Assembly (NCBI GenBank): GCA_964633715.1
Contig: CAZWHQ010000061.1
Coordinates: forward strand, 1 to 19,584
DNA from: JAUWVG01 sp964633715
Lineage (GTDB): Bacteria > Acidobacteriota > Aminicenantia > Aminicenantales > Aminicenantaceae
Direction: 5' to 3'
Length of the DNA: 19,584 nt
Below, piece after piece: positions 7,075-13,123 of this stretch. The position numbers and the translations under genes were made by a program. The notes under the pieces are model-generated. The model saw nothing but the letters and a program-made list of their open reading frames with translations. It was not told the DNA's origin and did no database searches. Positions within the stretch are counted from its first letter, which is position 1; the number at the start of each line of letters is the position of its first letter.

Positions 7075-8264
7075 TTATTTTTAAGAAAAATTTGTCCGTC
7101 AGATTTTGAAACCACCTTCCCGATAACAGCGGTATGGCCGATCCCTTTTTTCTTAAGTCTTGAAACGAGTTCCTTGGCCTTATCGGGGTGAATGGCGATT
7201 AAAAGTCCTCCCGATGTCTGCGGGTCGTAGAGAACGGTTTCTTGCTCCTCGCTGATTCCGGGAGAGGAGGTTACGTACTGTGAAGCGAACTCTTTGTTCC
7301 TTTCAATAGCCCCAGAGATCATCCCCCGACGGATGTAATCGAATACTCCATCAAAAACAGGCACCTGGTTTACGAATATTTCGATTGTCACCCTGCTCTG
7401 CGCGGCGATCTCGCTGAGATGGCCCATAAGACCAAATCCTGTCACATCGGTGGCGGTTTTAACTCCCATATCCATCAGAATTTCTGCCGGGATCTTGTTG
7501 AGTTCGACCATGGACTGGCTGATTTCGCTGAGGGATTCTGGTGTGGCTTTCCCTATTTGACTGGCAAAGCCGATGACTCCGGTCCCCAGAGGTTTGGTTA
7601 AGACAATCGTGTCTCCCTGTTGAGCGTTATCGTTAGTGATGATTTTTTCGGGGTGCATAAATCCGGTTACAGCAAAGCCAAATTTGATTTCATTATCCTT
7701 GATGCTGTGTCCGCCGACAATAGAGATACCGGCTTCTTCCATCTTGTCGACACCACCGCGAAGGATTTGGTTCATCACGCGATGACTCATGGTTTCGATG
7801 GGAAAGCCGATGATGGAAAGTGCCGTAAGGGGTGTGCCCCCCATCGCGTAGATGTCTGAGACGGAGTTGGCGGCAGCGATCTGGCCGAACGTGTAGGGAT
7901 CGTCCACACTGGGAGTGAAGACATCTACGGACTGGACCAGCGCCAGGTCGTCGCTGATTTTGTATACACCTGCATCGTCGCATGTATCAGCACTGACAAG
8001 GACTCGAGGATCGTTTGTTTTTGGCAGTCCGGCCAGGACGATCTTGAGGTCATTCTGGTTGATTTTGGATGCGCAGCCGGCATTTTCGACATATTTTGTA
8101 AGTTCGATCCGTTCGCCTGTGTCTTCCAGCCGCTCTCCGGCGCAAAGACACACGTTTTTATCTTTGAACAGGTCACATGGACAGGGTTCTTTAGGATTGC
8201 AGATGCAGTGCCCCAATTTAATGGAGCGCTGCATAATCCGTTTTCGTTTTTCGAGATCGGTCAT
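7071..8264 (-). CDS. selD: selenide, water dikinase SelD with an N-terminal cysteine-rich extension
   Basis: Makes selenophosphate from selenide and ATP, the selenium donor for SelA. The catalytic Cys64 and Lys67 lie in NAGCASK, matching Cys17 and Lys20 of E. coli SelD, so this is a Cys form and not a Sec form. AIR-synthase-type motifs follow, including VQSVDVFTPSVDDPYTFGQIAAANSVSDIYAMGG and the C-terminal DPQTSGGLL. The 397-aa length is about 50 residues more than E. coli SelD (347). The extra part is at the N-terminus and holds three CxC pairs (Cys20/22, 28/30, 39/41), possibly a metal or selenium-handling module. The start at 8264 has AAGGAG directly upstream, so the extension is translated. 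It lies 9 bp after selA and overlaps selB by 4 bp. Confidence 0.96.
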   Translation of the reverse strand: MTDLEKRKRIMQRSIKLGHCICNPKEPCPCDLFKDKNVCLCAGERLEDTGERIELTKYVENAGCASKINQNDLKIVLAGLPKTNDPRVLVSADTCDDAGVYKISDDLALVQSVDVFTPSVDDPYTFGQIAAANSVSDIYAMGGTPLTALSIIGFPIETMSHRVMNQILRGGVDKMEEAGISIVGGHSIKDNEIKFGFAVTGFMHPEKIITNDNAQQGDTIVLTKPLGTGVIGFASQIGKATPESLSEISQSMVELNKIPAEILMDMGVKTATDVTGFGLMGHLSEIAAQSRVTIEIFVNQVPVFDGVFDYIRRGMISGAIERNKEFASQYVTSSPGISEEQETVLYDPQTSGGLLIAIHPDKAKELVSRLKKKGIGHTAVIGKVVSKSDGQIFLKNK

Positions 8265-8273
8265 TGTTGCTCC

Positions 8274-9683
8274 TTATTCGCTTTTAAAAATAGTCAACAG
8301 GGCATTGACGACAATTTTGTCTTGATGTTTTTGTATAGTGCGTAAATCCAAAAGGACAAAATCCTTTTGAACACGGACGCAGATGGGAGGAGTAGACGAA
8401 CGGAGTTTTTTCGCGAGATTGTCCACGGTCTCAACGATAGGCCGGATTTTTAAAAGCTTGGTCGGTATCAGTTCAGTGGGGACGGAGCCGCTTCCGACTT
8501 GAGAATCTCCATCTCCAACAGATATCTTTGCTTTGGTCTTGAGTTCTGCGCGGAGTTTTCGCTGCATACGCAGCGCTCTCTTATTGAGATCTTCCAGTTT
8601 TATCGACAGCATTTGGTAGAGCGGATGAGTTTGTCTGAGTTTTTCTGGAGTGAGAAAGAGTCTGAGAGTGGCTTCCAATCCGGCTATGGTCATTTTTCCT
8701 ACCCTGAATGCCCGGGTTAATGAATTTTTTTTAATTTTTTTTATGACGGCTGTCTTTCCTACGATGATTCCAGACTGTGGTCCGCCTATAAGTTTATCGC
8801 CGGAAAAACAGACCACGTCTGCCCCGGCTCTTATGCTTGCCTTAATCAGCGGTTCGTCCGTGAGCTCGAACTCTTTGAGGTTGACGAGAGCGCCGCTGCC
8901 GATGTCATCGATGATGATCAAGTTATTTGCATTGGCCAGTTCTGCCAATTCCTCGATGGACGGTTCTTCGGCAAAACCCAAAATTCTGTAATTGCTGTGA
9001 TGGACGCGCATGATGGCACCGGTGTTTTCTCCAATAGCGTCCTTGTAGTCGCTCAAGTGCGTTTTGTTGGTTGTTCCAACTTCTCTCAGGATTGCTCCGC
9101 TGGCGGCCATGATATCCGGCATCCGGAAAGAACCCCCGATTTCGACCAATTGACCTCTTGAGAGGATGACCTCTTTTCCCTTTGCCAAGGTATTGAGGAT
9201 GAGTACTGTGGCGGCGGCATTGTTGTTGACGACTACGGCGGATTGTGCGCCGGTCAGTTCACAAAGAAGCTTGTTGAGATGGATGTCGCGGTGGCCCCTC
9301 CGGCCTGTATCAAGGTCAACAGCGAGTGTGCTGTATCCCTTAGAGACGTTCTGGATATTTTGCAGCGCTGCTTCAGGCAGCACAGCTCGTCCGAGACCGG
9401 TGTGGAGGATAACGCCCGCTGCGTTTACAGCTTCTTCGAGTGAATAGGAAAATTTATTCTCTAATAAATTCCTCATTCTTTCGAGAAAATGTTCCTGAGA
9501 TACATCGATGTCTATAAAAGGATCTTCCTGTCTGTCGAGGATTTCTGAACGCAGATCCTTCAAAACGATTCGTGCCGCAGAGACGACCTGTTTACAGTTG
9601 TATTTTTCGATGAGTATTTTGGCTTCTTCAGACAGGATCAATTTGTCAACAGAAGGGAGTTGGCGGAGAAGTTTATTTGTCAT
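8274..9683 (-). CDS. selA: L-seryl-tRNA(Sec) selenium transferase SelA
   Basis: PLP enzyme that converts Ser-tRNA(Sec) to Sec-tRNA(Sec) with selenophosphate. The PLP lysine is Lys297 in FSGDKLIGGPQSG. Other family hallmarks are the N-terminal helical tRNA-binding part (RQLPSVDKLI), NAAGVILHTGLGRA (87-100), VVNNNAAAT (151-159) and RGQLVEIGGSFRMPDIM (176-192). The length of 469 aa equals the usual size (E. coli 463). The start ATG at 9683 has AAGAGGAT upstream. It is the first gene of selA-selD-selB-selC, with its own candidate promoter at 9734-9763. Confidence 0.97.
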   Translation of the reverse strand: MTNKLLRQLPSVDKLILSEEAKILIEKYNCKQVVSAARIVLKDLRSEILDRQEDPFIDIDVSQEHFLERMRNLLENKFSYSLEEAVNAAGVILHTGLGRAVLPEAALQNIQNVSKGYSTLAVDLDTGRRGHRDIHLNKLLCELTGAQSAVVVNNNAAATVLILNTLAKGKEVILSRGQLVEIGGSFRMPDIMAASGAILREVGTTNKTHLSDYKDAIGENTGAIMRVHHSNYRILGFAEEPSIEELAELANANNLIIIDDIGSGALVNLKEFELTDEPLIKASIRAGADVVCFSGDKLIGGPQSGIIVGKTAVIKKIKKNSLTRAFRVGKMTIAGLEATLRLFLTPEKLRQTHPLYQMLSIKLEDLNKRALRMQRKLRAELKTKAKISVGDGDSQVGSGSVPTELIPTKLLKIRPIVETVDNLAKKLRSSTPPICVRVQKDFVLLDLRTIQKHQDKIVVNALLTIFKSE

Positions 9684-9733
9684 GGCTTTATCCTCTTAAA
9701 TAAAAAACAAACTTGATGTTTCACACGGAAGAT

Positions 9734-9763
9734 ATCATAGTACATTACTTTTCTTGAAATCAA
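9734..9763 (-). promoter_or_regulatory. candidate promoter of the selA-selD-selB-selC operon
   Basis: On the minus strand, TTGATT (9763-9758) and TATGAT (9739-9734) are 18 bp apart, about 50 bp before the selA start. Both differ from the sigma-70 consensus in one or two positions. The 180-bp gap 9684-9863 also holds a minus-strand 32-codon ORF (9858 to 9760) with no ribosome-binding site, which I do not call a gene, and a short imperfect palindrome (CTTGA/TCAAG) over the -35. I see no terminator for the upstream ATPase gene. Confidence 0.45.
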
Positions 9764-9863
9764 TTATCAAGCTTTATGCCCACGACGGCATTTATGGATA
9801 TTTCAGGGCTAGCTGTTAAGTTGTTCCATTTGTGTCCGGTATTGTGGTCCACCTTCATTTTTT

Positions 9864-10445
9864 TTATTCCCGATTGAAATCCCAGATCCACTTATTCTGA
9901 AAGTATCTTATAGTGTCGATGTCGTATTCAAATTGTTTTCCATCCGTCTTTATGATCAGATCGGCGAATTTTTTGACACGCTGGGCTGACTCTTTCATTC
10001 TTTTTTTTGAATTGATCAGCATCAAAAATAATCCGGGTTGAACCGCCAGCCTGAATCGGTTGGATTCGGCGACGATTACAGAATCCGCTGGAATAACGTC
10101 GAGAAGTGCCCTTGCCCCTTCATCGAGCTTGTTCTCCAGTGCTATAAGCCAGTAGACCTTTTTGGCTCCAGCCTTTAGGAGCAGAGAGGTGTCTTTTTCA
10201 AGATTCCCGTCTTTTTCTTCCCGGATAAGAAAATTGCCTTCGATCTCTGTACACACACTGCAGTCCTCATTGCCGTGGGGGCAAGTTTGGGTTTTTTCTT
10301 CAATAGTCGTAACTTTAAGGCCGAGAATATCTGTTGCAGAGCGGTTTCTTCTTATGATTGAAGTCGCCAGGTGTGTTTTGCCGATATTCCTTCCGGATGA
10401 ACCGATCAGCAGCATATGAGGATAGAAGATGAGCGGTTTTTTCAT
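9864..10445 (-). CDS. P-loop ATPase, MobB-like, with a Cys cluster
   Basis: A 193-aa P-loop protein. Its Walker A motif is GSSGRNIGKT (15-24), in the form seen in MobB and related small nucleotide-binding proteins, after the strand MLLIG. Near residue 55 it has TCPHGNEDCSVC (Cys55, Cys62, Cys65), a likely metal or Fe-S site that is not standard in MobB. A later strand VIVAESN (about 122-128) fits the P-loop fold. The substrate is unknown. It follows the 61-aa gene after 24 bp and precedes selA by 180 bp on the same strand. Two readings are open: a molybdenum-cofactor accessory protein, reasonable because many selenoproteins are Mo/W enzymes, or a new selenium-related factor. Fold fairly sure, role not. 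Confidence 0.65.
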   Translation of the reverse strand: MKKPLIFYPHMLLIGSSGRNIGKTHLATSIIRRNRSATDILGLKVTTIEEKTQTCPHGNEDCSVCTEIEGNFLIREEKDGNLEKDTSLLLKAGAKKVYWLIALENKLDEGARALLDVIPADSVIVAESNRFRLAVQPGLFLMLINSKKRMKESAQRVKKFADLIIKTDGKQFEYDIDTIRYFQNKWIWDFNRE

Positions 10446-10469
10446 TGATCGTTGGCCTGATTGAGTGTT

Positions 10470-10655
10470 TTAAAGGAAACATCCCAACTGGCAGTTGATG
10501 ATTTTTATACCAACGGAATTGCAGATATTTCCGATATCTTTTAGGGAAAGTTCGAGCTCCTCTGCCAGTTGAAATGCTCTCTTACAGGAGAGTTTTTCTA
10601 CACCGTCAATTTCAGTTGCCGCATTTCTAATCCGGACTAAAACATCTTCTGTCAT
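10470..10655 (-). CDS. small helical protein ending in an NCQLGCF motif
   Basis: The 61-aa product has a very good ribosome-binding site (AGGAGG, 7 nt before the ATG) and good codon use. It consists of an amphipathic helix (VRIRNAATEID), then LSCKRAFQLAEELELSLKDIGNICNSVGIKI, which reads like a small helix-turn-helix, and the end NCQLGCFL with Cys55 and Cys59. Other cysteines are Cys24 and Cys45. I recall similar tiny proteins ending in CQLGCF near molybdenum-cofactor or selenium genes in other anaerobes, but cannot verify it. It is the first gene of a minus-strand run that continues with the P-loop ATPase and the sel genes. It could be a regulator or a small metal-binding partner of the ATPase. 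Confidence 0.65.
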   Translation of the reverse strand: MTEDVLVRIRNAATEIDGVEKLSCKRAFQLAEELELSLKDIGNICNSVGIKIINCQLGCFL

Positions 10656-10676
10656 TCGATTTGTCCTCCTGCGGTT

Positions 10677-10685
10677 ATTATATCA
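10677..10685 (-). promoter_or_regulatory. extended -10 element before the 61-aa gene
   Basis: The minus strand reads TGA directly followed by TATAAT (10685-10677), an extended -10. It ends 21 bp before the start codon and just before the strong ribosome-binding site. No good -35 is seen at the normal distance, which extended -10 promoters can tolerate. Confidence 0.4.
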
Positions 10686-10712
10686 CCAAAAATTTCAGTT
10701 TCCTATTTTACC

Positions 10713-10856
10713 TGAATAATTCATAAAAAATGTCGATATTTCACGCAATAAATATAATAGCTATGATTTACATGAGTTTTTTCAGCGAGAACAAAAATAG
10801 CGTTATTCTCCAATTGTTGTATTCTATTCTAATCGACATTTTTTATGAATTATTCA
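10713..10856. repeat. 25-bp perfect inverted repeat with a 94-bp spacer
   Basis: The left arm 10713-10737 (begins TGAATAATTCATAAAAAA, ends GTCGAT) is the exact reverse complement of the right arm 10832-10856. Each arm itself starts with an 11-bp near-palindrome, TGAATAATTCA. The first three bases of the right arm, read on the minus strand, are the TGA stop codon of the symporter gene. The AT-rich spacer has no ORF or recognisable motif. The 144-bp size would suit a MITE, but no target duplication is visible at the flanks (CC on the left, TG on the right). In RNA it would form a long stem with a big loop and no U tract, so it is not an ordinary terminator. Confidence 0.85.
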
Positions 10857-12959
10857 TGTTATGGAGGTCACCAGCCAGAGTAAAAAAATGATGATACCAA
10901 CAAGTATCCAGCTTCCACCAAAACCCAGTGCATCCATTTTTGTGGGTTTGAGTATCTCCCACTGGGATTTCGGGAAGAGCTTCTGAGACCTGTATTTGTT
11001 GGGATTTCGGTAGGCGTCTTCGAGTGCTTCTGCCTCCTCCTCCTCTGTCTTTTGCACCGGTGTGTGCATTTTGGCAAAAAAACGATCCAAATATGTTTTT
11101 CGTTCGGGTTTGGTGACTATCGAGATCAGAAAAAGAAGGACAAAAGGGAACAGCGCATCGAAAAAGAAACGAATGGCCACGAGTTCGGATTTTTTTCGAT
11201 GGGAAAAATCAAATCTGAACCAGCTCAGCACCCAGATTTCGGCATGGAATCTTCCCAGGCCCATTTTGGGGGAGTTTGGATCAGCCGGATCCGTCCGGGC
11301 AATATTGTCAAAAAAGATTCCTGTTGGCGCGATCACATGCAGTTTTTCTATGGGTTGACCGACAAATTCCGCCTGTCCGGTTTCAACGTCTCCGGCAAGA
11401 GCTTTTGCAGTCACATACACGGTTTGAGGTTTGGTCTCTGCCAGGAAAGAGGGATGGGATTTGGCCCAGTTGAGCGATTGGAAAAGGTTAGGGATGATGG
11501 CATAGATAAAAAGGCAGATGATCACCTGAATAAAAACAGCCCTTTTAGTCAGCCTCCTCCAGACAAAACCCAGCCAGATAGATGCTCCGAAGATGGCCGG
11601 AATGGAGATTATGTATTTGAACAGCTCGAGAAGGTTGTTGATAAAAAGGGCAACGGCGATCCCCCCGAGAAGTGTGATGGCGATAATGATCCTTCCGATA
11701 ATCAGATAGTGTTTTTCCGTTTTATGAGGGCGGAACGGCTGGTAGAGGTTTCTGATAAATAGGGCCGAATAGGACACGGCTCCCGCATCCAGCGTAGACA
11801 TGTTGGCGGCTAGAATCCCAACCAGCATGAGGCCTATGGCACCGGGAAAGAGAAGCTCCTTGGTCATAAAACCCCAGATCAGGTCAGGATCGCTGATTTG
11901 GCCCATATAGAGTCCGATGGCCAGAAGCCCGGCCAGAGCCCAGAAGATCATGATAAATCTTTTAAAAAACATACCGGTGATCATCCCGAACCGGGCGGTC
12001 ATCTCATTTTTCGCAGACCCGGCCGTCTGCATGCCAGGAGCGACGGCGATGATAGAGACAAGATTAGCCATCACCATGGCCAATATCGTGTACCACGCGT
12101 ATTCGCTCATAGTGACCGAACCGAAGAGCTCGAACATCCAGTCCGGTACTGAGGCGTGAAGGCCGGCAAATCCTCCGATTTTGGCCAGTCCGATGGGAAT
12201 AAGAATAAGGGAAAAAATGATAATGAGCAGTCCCTGTATGGCATCTGTAATGGCTGCGGCCCGGAAGCCGCCCAGCATGGTGTAGATACCGACAATGACG
12301 GCATAGATGAAATAAAAAAGAAGGGGGTTGGTGTAGGAGATAAAGGAATGAAGCTCTCCGTGTTTGTTTTTTTCGTTGAGGATCTCGTATTCTACCAGTT
12401 CTTCATCGCTGAGCGTCTCTAGAGACCGAGCGCTGAGTTGCTGAAATTCTCGGAACTGTTCGACGCTCTGCCTCTCTTCAACCGTGCATTTTTCGAGGGG
12501 TTTGGGTGTCATGGCCATCATGGTTTTGGCCGCAATCATATAGCCGACACCCCCGCCCAAAAGAGACAGGAGGAGGATAAAGACAGCATAACTAGCGCCG
12601 AGAGATTTGCTCTTGAATCGTTCTGTGAAAAAATCCCCGATCGTCGTCAGGCGAACACGCCGGAAGAAGTAGGTGGAATACCAGTAGAAGGGAGTGAGAA
12701 ACAGAACGAGGTACTGAATCCACATCCCACCGATCCCCTGGCGGTAGATTTCTCTTGAGACGGCGACGGCCTGGTCGGCGTTTGTGGAACAGCCGAAATT
12801 GAGGAAAAACTGATAAAATTTTCCGAGTCCCCGCCCCGCAAGGTAAAAATCCCCCATGTTTTTGGTTTTTTGGGCTGCTCGTTTTCCCAGCCAGAGAATG
12901 ACCGCGATATAGAGAGCTATGATTCCCACGTCGAGAATATGTAGTCCCCATATAATCAT
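10854..12959 (-). CDS. sodium:solute symporter family (SSS) transporter
   Basis: A 701-aa polytopic inner-membrane protein of the SSS family (LeuT fold), expected to drive solute uptake with sodium. Family marks are FYLAGRGLGKF near residue 40, GGFRAAAITDAIQG near 230-243 (SSS signature), and GILAANMSTLDAGAVSYSALF in the second half. It is longer than the common 500-600 aa because of two charged inserts: about residues 151-208 (LEKCTVEERQSVEQF onward) and a roughly 70-residue soluble stretch after SLNWAKSHPSF. An acidic stretch (KTEEEEAEALEDAYR) precedes the last membrane helix. The substrate cannot be told. The start ATG at 12959 has only a distant AAAGGAA, so translation may be weak or start differently. 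The gene is divergent from the DUF5916 gene and ends inside the inverted repeat. Confidence 0.9.
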   Translation of the reverse strand: MIIWGLHILDVGIIALYIAVILWLGKRAAQKTKNMGDFYLAGRGLGKFYQFFLNFGCSTNADQAVAVSREIYRQGIGGMWIQYLVLFLTPFYWYSTYFFRRVRLTTIGDFFTERFKSKSLGASYAVFILLLSLLGGGVGYMIAAKTMMAMTPKPLEKCTVEERQSVEQFREFQQLSARSLETLSDEELVEYEILNEKNKHGELHSFISYTNPLLFYFIYAVIVGIYTMLGGFRAAAITDAIQGLLIIIFSLILIPIGLAKIGGFAGLHASVPDWMFELFGSVTMSEYAWYTILAMVMANLVSIIAVAPGMQTAGSAKNEMTARFGMITGMFFKRFIMIFWALAGLLAIGLYMGQISDPDLIWGFMTKELLFPGAIGLMLVGILAANMSTLDAGAVSYSALFIRNLYQPFRPHKTEKHYLIIGRIIIAITLLGGIAVALFINNLLELFKYIISIPAIFGASIWLGFVWRRLTKRAVFIQVIICLFIYAIIPNLFQSLNWAKSHPSFLAETKPQTVYVTAKALAGDVETGQAEFVGQPIEKLHVIAPTGIFFDNIARTDPADPNSPKMGLGRFHAEIWVLSWFRFDFSHRKKSELVAIRFFFDALFPFVLLFLISIVTKPERKTYLDRFFAKMHTPVQKTEEEEAEALEDAYRNPNKYRSQKLFPKSQWEILKPTKMDALGFGGSWILVGIIIFLLWLVTSIT

Positions 12960-12986
12960 GCTGCGGCCGTTGTATGTTTCCTTTGT

Positions 12987-13015
12987 TTTTTACCTAGGCG
13001 GGCTTTGAAAGTCAA
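12987..13015 (-). promoter_or_regulatory. candidate promoter of the SSS symporter gene
   Basis: The minus strand has TTGACT (13015-13010), 17 bp, then TAAAAA (12992-12987), 27 bp before the start codon. It is a good match with ideal spacing. Confidence 0.5.
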
Positions 13016-13022
13016 ATCCTTT

Positions 13023-13051
13023 CTTGCGTTGGAAATGTTTACCTTGCGTTG
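13023..13051 (+). repeat. 9-bp direct repeat CTTGCGTTG, 20 bp apart, between divergent promoters
   Basis: CTTGCGTTG occurs at 13023-13031 and 13043-13051, exactly 20 bp from start to start, about two helical turns. The second copy runs into the -35 of the plus-strand promoter, and the first lies 7 bp from the -35 of the minus-strand promoter. This layout suits a binding site for a dimeric regulator acting on both genes. No regulator gene is next to it. Confidence 0.5.
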
Positions 13052-13076
13052 ACATGGAGATGGAGCTGTGTAAAAA
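13049..13076 (+). promoter_or_regulatory. candidate promoter of the DUF5916 gene
   Basis: TTGACA at 13049-13054, a 16-bp spacer, then TAAAAA at 13071-13076, about 47 bp before the chosen start codon. The -35 is perfect and overlaps the second CTTGCGTTG repeat. Confidence 0.5.
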
Positions 13077-13123
13077 TCGGTCTTTCAAAATATTTATTTC
13101 AAAAAGAAGGAACATCTGGTTTT

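Noticed and set aside
9760..9858. 32-codon minus-strand ORF between the ATPase gene and selA
   Set aside because: No ribosome-binding site, and its end overlaps the selA promoter. The sequence recalls short degenerate ORFs of insertion-element remnants, but I cannot support that.
11052..11762. 236-codon ORF opposite the symporter gene
   Set aside because: It is the antisense of a well-supported membrane protein, with no ribosome-binding site or recognisable domain. The same holds for 7915-8325, 17612-18067, 8650-8991 and 15585-16034.
13049..13123. Upstream start for the DUF5916 gene
   Set aside because: It overlaps the TTGACA promoter and would place 25 residues before an evident signal peptide.
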